DNA from: Zhengitettix transpicula
Taxonomy: Eukaryota > Arthropoda > Insecta > Orthoptera > Tetrigidae
Assembly (NCBI GenBank): GCA_037074705.1
Contig: CM073593.1
Location: 7,383,001-7,447,000 of the forward strand
Direction: 5' to 3'
Length of the DNA stretch: 64,000 nt
Shown here: positions 1 to 13,600 of the stretch, one piece after another
Layout of the letters: each line of letters starts with the position of its first letter
Numbering within the stretch: the stretch's first letter is position 1
Translations under genes and position numbers: made by a program
Notes under the pieces: generated by a model
Databases searched by the model: none
The model's input: only the letters and a program-made list of their open reading frames with translations
Told to the model about the DNA's origin: nothing

Positions 1-914
1 GTAACGTTGTATACGAAAAATTCTAAACGAAATTTCAAAAACGGTCATTTGACCGCGCATGGTAGGTTTAGTGTTAAGCCAAATTACCTTAAAGACTTTA
101 GAATGTAAGGAAATTGCAACTTTAACAACGACAAATACATACAAATCCAATGGCTTGATCTTAGACAGACACCACAAAAATTTTACAACTTTTGGAAATG
201 GCACTGTAATTCTTCTAGTTTCAGTGTTTTCAGGTATATTGTAATTCTACTTAAAACTCTTTAGTGGTGTCAAACTTTCCTTTCAACTTTTCAATTGCAG
301 GTAATTGGATTAGGTGGGAGGATTAAGTTAGTAGCCATGTTTTTTTAGAAAAATATTTTCACAATGAGGTAAGAATGTGAAATTTCCAGTCTCAATTTTC
401 CACATTTCAAATCGTATGTCAGTACGAACTGCTCACAAACTTCATTGTTTCAGTTTGTGCATGAAGCTGATTTGCATGAATGTTTGTCACCTTCCTCTGA
501 TTCATGTCCATCTTAAACTTAAATGCTCTTGCATGTCAAGTTTGTTCACCAAAACTCTCCTTAAGCATTCAAGTGATTTCAAATACATTTTCTTGAGTTT
601 GAAGCCAAATGTAATGCAAATTCTTTGCTACTAAATATTAAGTGTTCAATAACCACCGTGAAAACCAATCATTATCTCAATGTAATGTACAAATCTTGGA
701 AACAAGATCCTTTTTTACTGGCAGTCTGATAATAAATATCTACTGCAAGCATTACATATCTTGCAAACTGTTGTCACAAGCAGGAAATTTAAATTCACAG
801 AACTGTTCAGGCAGTTTTATTGACCGTTATCAAAAATATTTAAAGTATTTCTTATCATCAAATATACAATAAGTGCTCATTTATCTATTTAAGTAAGCCT
901 AGTTAGTTTTACAG

Positions 915-1066
915 AACACCAAAACTGGTTTGGTATGGATGAAAACCTTGGACCCGTTGCACTCAGTATCCGTAGAGAAAAAATGGAAAAGCCAAACAAT
1001 CAAAGTGAAGGAAGTCCTCTTAATACAAGCACTCATCAGTACAGATTACTTATTCGAACTAGTGAG
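915..1066 (+). CDS. SIPA1L: SIPA1L exon a (start of Rap-GAP homology)
   Basis: Acceptor TTTACAG before 915 and donor GTTTGTG at 1067. Encodes [17 protein letters not shown] and ends RTSE. The first two bases complete a Glu codon from an upstream exon that I cannot find in 1-914. Confidence 0.9.
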
Positions 1067-4000
1067 GTTTGTGATATGTTACATGATTTATATTTATTTA
1101 TGTGAATTGGAGGTTCTAAATTTTGGTACTTCTATTTCAATAAATCATGATAGAATTATGTAACAATTTTCAGTTGTTGACTTTGCGAGGTTCTGTACTA
1201 GAAGACGCCATTCCCAATCTTAAACCATCAAGCAGCAATAAAGGGATGAATACAAAAGAAGTGTTAGAGTATGTTGCACCTGAAATCCAGATTTCATGGT
1301 AAGTTAAATAGATATGTGCTTGAACTAATGTATAGTATCAAACCTTAATTCTTCCTGAAAATTGTGTAAAATTGCAATTTATAATTGAATGTAAATAAAT
1401 ATTCCTTATTGAAATCATGTCTGTTGACTTTTAAACATAGCATTATAGATTTTATTTGTTAAACAAGAGCTGAATCTACTTATTAAATGTATTTGTTATA
1501 GCCTTCGATTAGGTGTGATATCTCCTCAAACTGAAGCTCAGCTGCTCAAGTTAGATGAGCAGGGTCTTACAGCACATTATAAGGTAGGAGTGCTGTACTG
1601 TCGAGCTGGACAGGCTTCAGAGGAAGATATGTACAATAATGAAGAAGCAGGACCAGCACTTCTTGAATTTCTCAATTGCATTGGACAACGTGTTAGACTG
1701 AAAGGATTTGACAAATACCGTGCTGGTCTTGATAACAAGAGTAAGCCATTAAATACTTTTTATAACATTGGTGATTTAAACTTAAATTCCAATTCATCCC
1801 TTATTATAAATATCAATATGCAAAAAATAGAATATTTCATTTCATCTCAGCTTTTCAATTTTGGAAATTAAGATAAACAAATTTTTACAGCTTGGGAATT
1901 AATGTATATTCTATTTTTTATTTATGTTAACATTTCGTCTACACTAAAATTAAGGGAAGAGAAAGTGTTATTTTATTGATTATAATTTACAATATAATAA
2001 CACATTTGGGTAGGAAAGAGAGACTGCATTGTCAACTTACCTGAAATCAACAGTTGGTTCTGAGCAGAAGATAATATTCAAAAAAGTTCAAGGTCCTGAT
2101 CCCCTTTCAAGAGGAAAGAAGGTCTGAATATATATATACACACACACACATATATATATATCGCATTGACTTCATCACATTTTCCTTATATATATATTGT
2201 AATAAACAACCGGGGCATCAAAATAATAAATATATATTTTAACAACCAAACAAATTTTATTTATCAATTCTTGAAAAATTATACAATTTAATAAAAAACA
2301 TATATCTCTTTCTCTCATGGGTCTTTACTGGGTTTGATAACAGACAGTACACTTAAATAATCAAAGAACCCAACGTTTATCTTTAAATTAAACAGAAATA
2401 TTTAATCGTCTAGACATTGACGAAACTTATTAACGAACTTAATCTACCAGATTGATTCTAAATTTAAAAGAGTTTATTTTATTAACACAAAAGAAGAGAA
2501 CGATATCTGACTGTATCTTTTAATTCCGTTTACACATATTAATACCATAAAATTTCAACTTACGATTACTCAGGAACATTTGGCTCATTCATTACACACA
2601 CACTTTATAGACGGGACATTTACACGCTGACTCTAACACATATTATTGGTTCGACGATAGCTGATTCTTCATACTCGGTGAAGGACATCCCACTTGCTCG
2701 TGGTGAAACTACTCGACGCTGGATGCTGTGTCCTGGTCTCCTACCATCGAAGACAGTGGTCAAATTTTGAAATTACAACAGATTGAACTTCTGCATACAA
2801 AAATGTTTACCGTTGACATAAATTTGCTATTTCTCTCGCAGGCTGCATTCTTTCTCCATACTGGGTGCTCACAGCTCCCCCTCCGCTCTGACTCCACCTC
2901 CTAGCTCTCACACTCAACTAACTCCCATCAACTGCTCGTTGACAGTTTCTCCATTATCCCGAGATTTACATTCTGTAGGTGCAGTTCCTTAGCAAATAGC
3001 TAGCCCCTCCGTCATGTCACATCCAGACAGGACCTGTAATTACTTTGCACTTGTATCCTCATCCCCACACATGCACGCGCAGTTCTAAATTCTCCAGATC
3101 GCCCAAACTGCACCCTCAATTACTCTGGACTTGTCTTCTCACGTGACCAGCGCTCCCAAGAACTAAGTAAACACATTACAGAATGTCTTATCCACTGTCC
3201 AGGCCATTATCCGAAACAATGCCTGCCTTAACAGATTTATTTTGTGACAGCCCCCCCCCCCCCGCACATGTGCCTTGCCCTGACTCCTCCATTCAGATCC
3301 TTAGTCAACAAGTGAACTTCCCAGGCCATTAATCTGAGACAATGCCTGCCTTAACAGATTTATCTTCGACAGGCCACCCCCCCCCCCCCCCTCCCGGCCG
3401 GTGTGCCTTGCCCTGCCTTACAAATCCTAAGTACACATTGCCACTTCCTGTGACTGCCAAGACCATTAATCCGAAACAATGCCTTTCCCGCAAAGCATTA
3501 CAATATATTTGCAATATTGGTATGGAAAGGACAGAGAGATAGGTTGTGGCTTACCTGAAAGTGAAGTGCAGTGTCACCATAAGGAACTGAAGGTTGTTCT
3601 TCAAATTTTTGGAGGCTCTCGGTCTCCTTTAGGAAGGAGTGTGATGGAATGGTGTAACAGTCATGACGTTATACTTTGGTACAACCTTTTGAAGGCATCA
3701 CATGCTATCATTGATTGTGGACACTAAAATTATGATGGATGATATGCAAGCTACAAATAATGATATTCATCCTGTGTTTTCCTGGTCATTGTTGATCCTA
3801 ATTGAGGGTAATATCCCTGCAGCATCTATGAGTAAAGCTATTTTATACAACACCAACATTCTGCAAGAAGTAGATCCGGTTGCGGAAGGCAGTAAGAAGC
3901 TTCTTTTAGAGAAAGAAGTAGTTGTTCCTGTGTCAATTATTTAGTTTGACGACGGAGTTGGGGACAAATGGGTTGGCAATAGCGGTTAAGAAGCTCGTAT

Positions 4001-7000
4001 CCTTTTTAGGGAATAGCTGAACCTTTATTGGAAAAGCAGCTGAATGTCATTGAGAAACAATGTAATAACAAATGAAAGCTTGAACTAAATCTGGCCCCAG
4101 AACTAAACACAGATCAACGACAAAGGTTACTTGAATTACTTTGTCAATTTTCAGATGGTTTTGAACATGAATCAAAGACTTAGAATAAAACTCTGAATTA
4201 ATACAGGGGACTGCCTACTGATACATCAAAGGGCGTATCGCGTCTCACCGTTAGAGAGACAAATAATTTAGGGAGAAGTAGAGAAAATGTTGAGGAAAAG
4301 AGTAATTCAACCATCCGAAAGTCCTTGGTCATCGCCTGTAGTGTTAGTACGAAATAAAGATGGGAAATGGCGATTCTGCGTTGATTACAGACGTTGGAAT
4401 AAAATTACAAAGAAGGATGTCCACCTTTTACCGCGGATTGACGATACACTGGACAGTCTGAAAGGATCTACGTTTTTATCCACCAAGGATCTGTATTCAG
4501 GATACTGGCTGATTGAAGTAGATGAAGCCGACCATGAGAAAACTTCCTTTATCACGCCGGAAGGGTTATACGAATTCAAGGTTATGCCGTTTGGCCTGTG
4601 CAATGCTCCTGCTACCTTTGACAGAATAATGTGTCTGCTACCTGATATTATCGTATTCTCGGAAATTTCGACGATCATTTACACAGGTTACAGGTTGTTC
4701 TTAACTGTATGCATAAAGCAGTTTAAACACGAAGAAATGTTGGTTTTTTTGTCTCAAGGAAAGGAGTCGCCCTGACCCTAAGCCTAAGAAAGTACAAGCC
4801 GTATCTTATTCCCAGAAGCGTGAATGACGTTAGAAGTTTCCTTGGACTTTATTCGTATTACCGATGATTCATAAAATATTTCTGATGCAAGGCAAAACCT
4901 CTGCAACAGTTGATGCGAGGGAATTCCATTTACACTTGGGAAAATAGAAAAATCTTTCGACGTGCTACGGCATGCTCTTACGATCGATCCTGCACTTGGA
5001 TGGACTCTTTGACGAAACCGCACCTACCGAATTTCACACCGATGATAGTGGATATGGCCTTGGCTCTGTTCTCGTCCAGAAACATAAAGGAAAGGAAAAG
5101 GCCGTAGCTTATTATTAGAGAACTCTGACAAAGACCGAAAGCAATTACTCAACAACAGGAAAAGAATACCTCGCCATCATTTGGGCAATAAACAAATTTC
5201 ATCCTTATCTATATGGAAAGACGTTCACTAATGTCACTGATCACCATTCTCTTTGTTGGTTAGCAGGACTGAAGGACCCTTCTGGACGACTTGAGGCTTC
5301 AGGAGTACGACGCTACCATGGTTTATAAAAGTGGAAGCAAACATAGAGATGCTAACTGTCTCTCGTGGAACCCCATAAATGACAAAAATCTTCGACGTCG
5401 CTGATATACCCACTGCATTAACAAACTTTCTTGAAAAACAAAAGAATGATTCCAAACTGGCGAAAATAATTTTGACACTAAACACCTCAGACGATGTTAA
5501 GGGTGGATTTAAAATTATTAATAAAACTGTTTACAAAAGGAATTATGATCAGTCAGGAAAGAAATGCTTTTAGTTATTCCTAAACATTTGAGATTGTGTG
5601 TCCTGCTTCACTTTCACAACGTGCCAACGGCTGGACACGTAGGCCTCCTGAAGACCTATGATCAAATACGCAAAAGATTCTATTAGCCCGACGTGTTTAG
5701 AACTGTTTCACACTACGTGATGCACAACAGGGAGTGTCAGTGGAGGAAATTGTTCCACAAAAGGCCCCCGGTTGGTTCGTATCATAGGATAGGCATAGAC
5801 CTTCTTGTACATTTTCCCACTTCCACAAAAGGCAATAGATGGATTATTGTATGTACTGACTATTTCAGCTGCTATGCCATAACAAAAGATTTACCAACAG
5901 CCAAAAGTAACAAAATTTATTGTTGACGAAATTGTGTTGAAACATGATGCTCTCAGAGTTATAATTACTGACAGGCATGGTTTTACAATCACAACTGGTG
6001 CACGAGGTGATTCGACTGTGAAATCACACACAGAAGATCGACAGCTTACCATCCACAAACTAATGAGTTGGCAGAATGCCTAAATAAAACCTTAGTGGAT
6101 ATGTTATCCATGTATGTCGATGTGGAACAAAGAGAATGGGACACTATCCTTCCTTTTGTCACATTTGCATACAATACAGCTGCCCAGAATAGAACTGGAT
6201 TCTTGCCATTCTTCCTTTTGCACAGACATGAAGCAGAAACTACTTTGGACACTATCTTTCCATTTAATCCTGATAATGCAGGAGATAATTACATTACACA
6301 GCTTTTAAGTCCAGCAGGAGGAATGTTTCCAGCTTGCCTGACTACTTACCTTGCAAGCACAGGAGAAGAACCGGCTACAGTACAATACAAAACACCGGAT
6401 AGGATCGTATCGGCCTGACGAATTGGTGTGGGTCTTCAGTCCCATTCGCCAAGTCGGCCTTTCTGAAAAACTATTGAAATGTAAACTACAAGGTCAAAGA
6501 TTTTGAACCCCTATTCAGGCAACGGAAATCAAAAGATGTCATACATGTTTTGCGCGTGAAACCATACCATACCATGACTGACACTCAATTGAATGAAGAA
6601 ATCGACATTGATAAACCAGAAAATGAGACTGACCAGAAGAATATAGAACAGACTCTGAAAATGGAAAGACCTCTAGGAACACCGGACCAGAAACAAAATC
6701 ACAGACCAAGAAATGCGCGTGAATACTAAACAGTGGGACACTGTTTCTTCATGGAGGGGACATAATGACACAGTTTCCAATTAAATCCACAGATGGACAT
6801 TCTGTGACATTACGCTGCAAGTGTGATTAAAATAAGAATCGATGGCTGTGACGTTCTTTCTTCCTCATGGGGCTCTTATGTTTGTTTTTGTTTGTTCTTT
6901 GTTAATTCCTGTGAGTGTAAGTTGTATTTTGTGTGAATAAATTTGTTCGTTCTCAAATTTAACTTACTACGTGACAATATATATATATATATATGAACAC

Positions 7001-8182
7001 ATTTGAATTTGAGACATTTGGTCTAGCCAGGATGGGCAGAAGTAATAAATCAAATTTTCAAGGGCCTGAGCCTTCTTCTTCAGGATAGGTCTGAACTATG
7101 TGTCAGCTGCACACAAATTCGTATCTAAACAAGTTAATTAATTTGACATTACATTATCCTGATGTGCTATATTATATTATATATTAATAAAATAATGTTT
7201 CATTTTCCAGCTGACTCAACAGGACTCTATTCTGTGTACTCACAGTATCAGGATTGTGAAATAATGTTTCATGTTTCTACACTTTTGCCCTTTACACCAA
7301 ATAATAGGCAGCAGGTATGATTTTGAACATTTTTCTTATAGTAATGTTGTGTGTAAATTAGATTAGTATATGAAAGTATTTATTATGACTAGGTAATTTT
7401 CTTGTTGAAGTTAAGTAAATAATGTTGAGTTATACTGTTGTTTGATGTTTTAAATTTGAAGTGGAGAATGAGACAATACTTTATAGTTGAATTTTCCCAT
7501 GCATTTGTGTGATAATGTATTGTACTCCTTAATTATATTGTACAATACCTTCATTGGTGGGAGTTTTTTTAATTATATACTAATTTTAAATTAATTATTA
7601 TTATATGGTTCATAGTCATAGAACAAAACAAACAATAGTTTTAACTATATATTTATATTTCATGAACATGTTCATTATAATTTCACATTAAATTATGCCA
7701 GCCTAATATATACTATAATTTACAATACAATAAAAAACAAACAAAATGAAACTCTTAACTCTAACAATATAAAAAACATGAAACTTAACCTCAGGGTCTT
7801 GGGGTCTTCTCATCGAGCAGTATATATTATCGAACAATCTCCTGACCGAGAATTAGCAGCTTTGAGGCAAAGTGGACATAGTTTACAAATTTCACAATAT
7901 TGTACTATTGTCAAGTTTGTGCCACCAGCGATGTCTCTGTGTTTCATTGTGTTTCTGCTTCTGTGTTTCATTGTTGGACCAATTTATTCTGAAAGTCATC
8001 CTTTCCAAACTCTCTATTTTGGCCACCACCAGCGAGCCAGTAACTTTCCAAGGCAAAAACTATTTCACGTTAAACTTTAGGCCCTGCAAGCCAGTCTCTT
8101 TATCCAAGTAATATTTCAAGCCAAACTTCTCTCTCTCACTCAACCATCCTCAACAATCTCCCATCATCTGTCCACTTGGTGG

Positions 8183-8248
<66 letters not shown>

Positions 8249-8858
8249 ACTTGGATAGTGAGGAAGGATAGAAATAAATAGGAGAAATAGGAGGATTGCG
8301 CTTTATTTGAATTCATATGCTCGGGCGAAGAATTACGCACATAGAAAAGCATATGTTCAAAGCAGAGAGAAGGATGGAAGAAGAAGGAAAGACTGAAAAT
8401 ATTTGACCCAGGCGGGACTTGAACCCACGTATTCTGCTTAGTACACAGACGCCTTAACCATCTCGGCCACCGGGTCAAGTTCCCGACCAGGCAAATATAG
8501 ACAGTCTTATTGTGGACAATTAATAGTTTTAGTGGAGGAATGGATAGAGTAGAGGGAATGAAGTCTGTCTATATTTGCCTGGTCGGGAACTTGACCCGGT
8601 GGCCGAGATGGTTAAGGCGTCTGTGTACTAAGCAGAATACGTGGGTTCAAGTCCCGCCTGGGTCAAATATTTTCAGTCTTTCCTTCTTCTTCCATCCTTC
8701 TCTCTGCTTTGAACATATGCTTTTCTATGTGCGTAATTCTTCGCCCGAGCATATGAATTCAAATAAAGCGCAATCCTCCTATTTCTCCTATTTATTTCTA
8801 TCCTTCCTCACTATCCAAGTTTGAATGTGAATTAATTCCTTAAATGGATTCTCCTAAT

Positions 8859-8904
<46 letters not shown>

Positions 8905-9223
8905 TATGGAAAGGATAGAGAGATAGGTTGTGGCTTACCTGAAAGTGAAGTACGGTGTCGCCATGAGGAACTGAAGGTTGTTCTTCAAATTTTCGGAGGC
9001 TCTCAGCCTCCTTCTTCAGGAAGGAGTGTTACACCATTCCGTGCACCGGCCGGCTGCGGACTGCGGACTCCTTCCTGAAGAAGGAGGCTGAGAGCCTCCG
9101 AAAATTTGAAGAACAACCTTCAGTTCCTCATGGCGACACCGTACTTCACTTTCAGGTAAGCCACAACCTATCTCTCTATCCTTTCCATACCAATATTTTT
9201 GACAATGTCACATTCTCACTATT

Positions 9224-9265
<42 letters not shown>

Positions 9266-10628
9266 TGCGGTGTCACCATAAGGAACTGAAGGTTGTTCTT
9301 CAAATTTTTGGAGGCTCTCAGCCTCCTTCTTCAGGAAGGAGTGTTACACCATTCCGTACACCGGCCGGCTGCGGACTGTGGAGTTTTGACCATCACATGG
9401 CTAGTAGCCCATAAACAATTAACAGCCCACCAGGCCACTAACTTTCTCTCTCAAGGGAAGGTCACAGCATAGGAAAGGTTCTGATAGTGATCATTCAGCA
9501 GCAGCAGCAGCGGTGACATCTAACCGGAGGTCCAGCCTCCTCTTCTAGTTGTCGGATTTCCTTCCTCGTGGAATCTGCTCCGTGATGACGAGATATATTA
9601 TGCCTATAACATACTAATATTCTGTCATTACTAAAATGTCATTTTTTGGTTAAAACATTCATACATAACAATAGTAAATGCCTTAACGGCTATCTAACTG
9701 TTCGATTCACACTGTCATTCATACACTCATTCATTCACTCTTATACCGCTGCTGCTGTTGTAAGTTCTTCGCCTTCCGCTACGTTTCTCGGCTGACTCTC
9801 TCCGTTCTTTCTAATTTTTTGGAGGGGAAAGGGGGGATGAAAAATAAATAAGAGTAAATAAATATAAAAATAAATAAATATTAACATATATGTATGAATA
9901 TATGTGTGTGTATATATATATATATATATATACAAACTTGGATAGTGAGGAAGGATAGAAATAAATAGGAGAAATAGGAGGATTGCGCTTTATTTGAATT
10001 CATATGCTCGGGTGAAGAATTACGCACATAGAAAAGCATATGTTCAAAGCAGAGGAATTCTCCTAATATTGTATTTATTCCTTAATGGAAGCTCCTAATA
10101 CTTCATTCCCTCTACTCTATCCATTCCTCCACTAAAACTATTAATTGTCCACAATAAGACTGTCTATATTTGCCTGGTCAGGAACTTGACCCGGTGGCTG
10201 AGATGGTTAAGGCGTCTGTGTACTAAGCAGAATACGTGGGTTCAAGTCCCGCCTGGGTCAAATATTTTCAGTCTTTCCTTCTTCTTCCATCCTTCCCTCT
10301 GCTTTGAACATATGCTTTTCTATGTGCGTAATTCTTCACCCGAGCATATGAATTCAAATAAAGCGCAATCCTCCTATTTCTCCTATTTATTTCTATCCTT
10401 CCTCACTATCCAAGTTTGATTGTGAATTAGTTCCTTAATGGATTCTCCTAATATTGTATATATATATATATATTGGTATGGAAAGGATAGAGAGATAGGT
10501 TGTGGCTTACCTGAAAGTGAAGTGCGGTGTCGTCATGGCGACACCGCACTTCACTTTCAGGTAAGCCACAACCTATCTCTCTATCCTTTTTATACCAATA
10601 TTTTTGACAATGTCACATTCTCACTATT

Positions 10629-10686
<58 letters not shown>

Positions 10687-13600
10687 ATTCAAAAGAATCC
10701 GAGAATGATTAATATATCACATTAACGTACAAGCTGTAAAGGGGCTCGTAGGTTGCCTAATAACTTAATATTTTAAAATGACAGGGCGATACTTACAGGA
10801 AGATCATTCATGTAAAGCACCCTATATATACATATATGCTTAAACATACATATACATATAAACATGCACAGACATACACACACACATGTATGCATACACA
10901 TACATACATGAGCATGCTCATACATACTCTCATGGAGTTACCTCTGATGAATCGGAGATTAGGGCTTTAAGGATGGTGCGTGTGAAGCATTGGTCGAAAT
11001 TGTTTATATTGTGGCTTTGGGCGTGAGCAGCTACAGGGAATTGAATTTTAGAAAGTTTGACAGTGCTGCGGTGGTTGACTATTTGTTCAGGGAGTGGTCT
11101 TTTGGTTTGGCCTAAATACAATTCAGGACAGAGTCTACAGTTAATTTGGTAGATTGTGTGGGAGGAGAGGCAGGTGATGTTTTTTTTTGATTTTGTATGT
11201 TTTTATGTGATTCTGAAAGGTTGTGGTTGGCTGTAACCTACCACAAGGTTTGCAACCTGGCATGGGTGTGGGTTTGCACAGGTAGACAAGTAAATTTCTG
11301 AAGGCAACCCTTGGGCAGGTGGGGAGGATGGTTTTTAGCTCAGGGTTGGATTGCAGCCCAGTGTATGCTAAGCGGAGAATGGAGTTGATTTTTTGTAGTC
11401 CAGGGAAATATGTTGTAGTGAGGGGAGGACTCCTTTTTTTGGTTTTGGTCCAGAGTGGATGTGGGTATTTGGAGGTTTGATAGGGTATGGGTTGTCTGTT
11501 TTTGGAGGAGATCGCTTGGATAGTTTCTATTGACGAAGGCATTGAGGATCTGGTTGGTGTAAGAGGCCAGACTATTCCAGTTGGAGCAAATGCGTGCACC
11601 CCTGAGGGCTAGACTGTATGGGAGGGAGCATTTTGTGTGGTGTGGAATGGCAACTTGTGAATTGCAGATATTGGAATGTGTTTGTGGGTTTTACATGGAC
11701 AGATAATTTGATCTTTCCAGAACTCAGGTGTATGTCAACGTCTAGGAAAGTGACTATGGTTTGGGAGTGGTTCCAAGTGAACGTTACGGGGTGTTTGGAG
11801 TTCAGGGTGTATGTCTGTGCATGTTTATATGTATATGTATGTTAAGCATATATGTATATATAGGGTGATTTATATGAATGATCACTATCAGAACCTTTCC
11901 TATGCTGCGACCATCCCTTGAGAGAGAAAGTTAGTGGCCTAGTGGGGTTTTAATTATTTATGGGCTACTAGCCATGTGGCGGTCAAAACTCTGCAGTCTG
12001 CAGCCAGCCGAAGCACAGAATGGTGTAACACTCCTTTCTGAAGAAGGAGGCTGAAAGCCTCCAAAAATGTGAAGAACAACCTTCAGTTTCTTATGGCGAC
12101 ACTGCACTTCACTTTCAGGTAAGCCACAACATATCTCTCTTTCCTTTCCATACCAATATTACAATTATATTGTATAAACCTGTTCATGGTTAGAAAAGTC
12201 TTCCCATCACAATGATAAGACAACCTGGTTATTGTAAAATGGAAAAAGAATCTTTTATCAGTGGCAGGTTTTCATGTGCATGTGAAGGTTTTATGAACAT
12301 CTGATAGGTGCAAATATGTGAGCCAAACTGTCAGTCCATCATTACATTTGCTTTAAGTCAATTCTTGCAGATTATCTGAATGCAGTTATGGGTTCTATAA
12401 CAAAATTCTGATCATAATATGAAATAGAAAATAACCTACCCATTGAAGTTTGCTTATTGAATCATATATCTGTTGTCAGACAGAATTCCATGTAATGTAA
12501 CTAATTCATACAAACAGGCTGCAATCCAACTGTTTTATGCATATTTGATTATGAGACATTTGTTGACTATAATTATTATTTGATAAAATGTAAATGAGGC
12601 ATTTATTTCATTCTACATACCATTCATCTGTTTATTAAAATAATTCATTTTACAGTTGTTGCGAAAACGGCATATAGGGAACGATATTGTAACTATAGTC
12701 TTCCAGGAGCCAGGTGCCCAGCCTTTTACACCAAAGAATATTCGTTCACAGTTTCAACATGTGTTTATTGTTGTTAGAGCAGTAAATCCATGCTCAGATA
12801 ACACTCAATACAGGTGAGAATCTTCTGATTTCTGTATATGTGTGAGAGTTCAAAATATATCTTAATTAAGTATCACTGTTCAGTTTTAGTTCAGCATTTG
12901 TATTATTTTCATATTTATTTGCATTGTACATTATTATTCTACTTTTTGTACTCAAAATAAATTTGAACGTTATTATAGTGACTGATTTTTATACATTTTT
13001 GTATACAGAGTTGCTGTGAGCAGATCAAAGGAAGTACCTGTTTTTGGTCCACCTATTCAGGAAGGTGCAACATTTCCTAAATCTAAAGCATTTGCAGACT
13101 TTTTGCTAGCCAAAGGTATGCTTAATTTATTTTAATCAAAATTATAATAGAAATTAGTTGCTGCACTTATCTGGCTCTTCATTATATTCCAGTTATTAAT
13201 GCTGAGAATGCAGCTCACCGATCAGAAAAGTTTGCAACAATGGCAACTCGTACAAGACAGGAATATTTAAAAGATTTGGCTACAAATTACACAACAACAA
13301 CAGTTGTAGAAAGTGGTCAGAAATTTTGTAAGTAACATTGTTGTTGGGTTTATTTATTATTATTTTTTAAGAACATATATATGCACCATTATTCTCTTTT
13401 TGGGTTATTCAACCTAAATGAGTAATTAGTAACTAATCTCACTTATAAATTAAGTAAGGTCTTATTATCAAAATATTTGTGCTGTTATGGTAGGTTTTGT
13501 TCTGAAATAAAACAGTTCCTTAATGCTTAATAGTTGCCAAGAAGAACTGCTGACATACCTTCATGTTTGACATGATTTTTGAAAATCATTAAACTTTGTA

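Larger units (their letters stand above)
3700..6968 (+). mobile_element. Decayed Ty3/gypsy LTR retrotransposon
   Basis: Pol order is preserved on the plus strand but broken by stops and shifts. A pre-RT spacer (about 4080-4200) comes first. Reverse transcriptase follows at 4287-4660 ([20 protein letters not shown], then [14 protein letters not shown] and [13 protein letters not shown]). Next are an RNase H remnant near 5160-5300, an integrase zinc-finger remnant near 5590-5690 and the integrase core at 5700-6200. A C-terminal piece [17 protein letters not shown] lies near 6426. A purine-rich ATGGAGGGGACAT near 6750 looks like the polypurine tract. The likely 3' LTR (about 6766-6968) has AATAAA near 6932 and ends CGTGACA. 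No 5' LTR recognised. Sits in sense in SIPA1L intron 3. Confidence 0.85.
8901..9197. repeat. Palindromic (head-to-head) PLE-associated terminal repeat
   Basis: The left arm runs 8901-9025 from TGGTATGGAAAGGATAGAGA. The right arm, 9069-9197, is its reverse complement and ends CTATCCTTTCCATACCAATA. The short centre carries CACCATTCCGTGCACCGGCC and the TGCGGACT direct duplicate. Each arm carries a hammerhead core, so a transcript of either strand contains one ribozyme and one antiribozyme. Confidence 0.9.

Noticed and set aside
1..914. A further SIPA1L exon at the left edge
   Set aside because: No frame in this stretch matches the family residues that should precede HQNWFG; AG and GT sites are present but enclose no homology.
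7778..8080. 100-codon open frame
   Set aside because: No domain or family motif; lies in a repeat-like segment of the LTR-like family.
8404..8665. Two functional tRNA-Ser genes in opposite orientation
   Set aside because: The same head and body recur at 10.2 and 15.1 kb with tails, so these are SINE copies. The ACT anticodon, G32 and short variable loop also argue against a real tRNA-Ser.
10939..10965. CTGATGA followed by a G-rich segment on the plus strand, at first sight a hammerhead box
   Set aside because: It is the antisense of PLE coding sequence (SDSSEV region). No stem II hairpin followed by GAAA is present.
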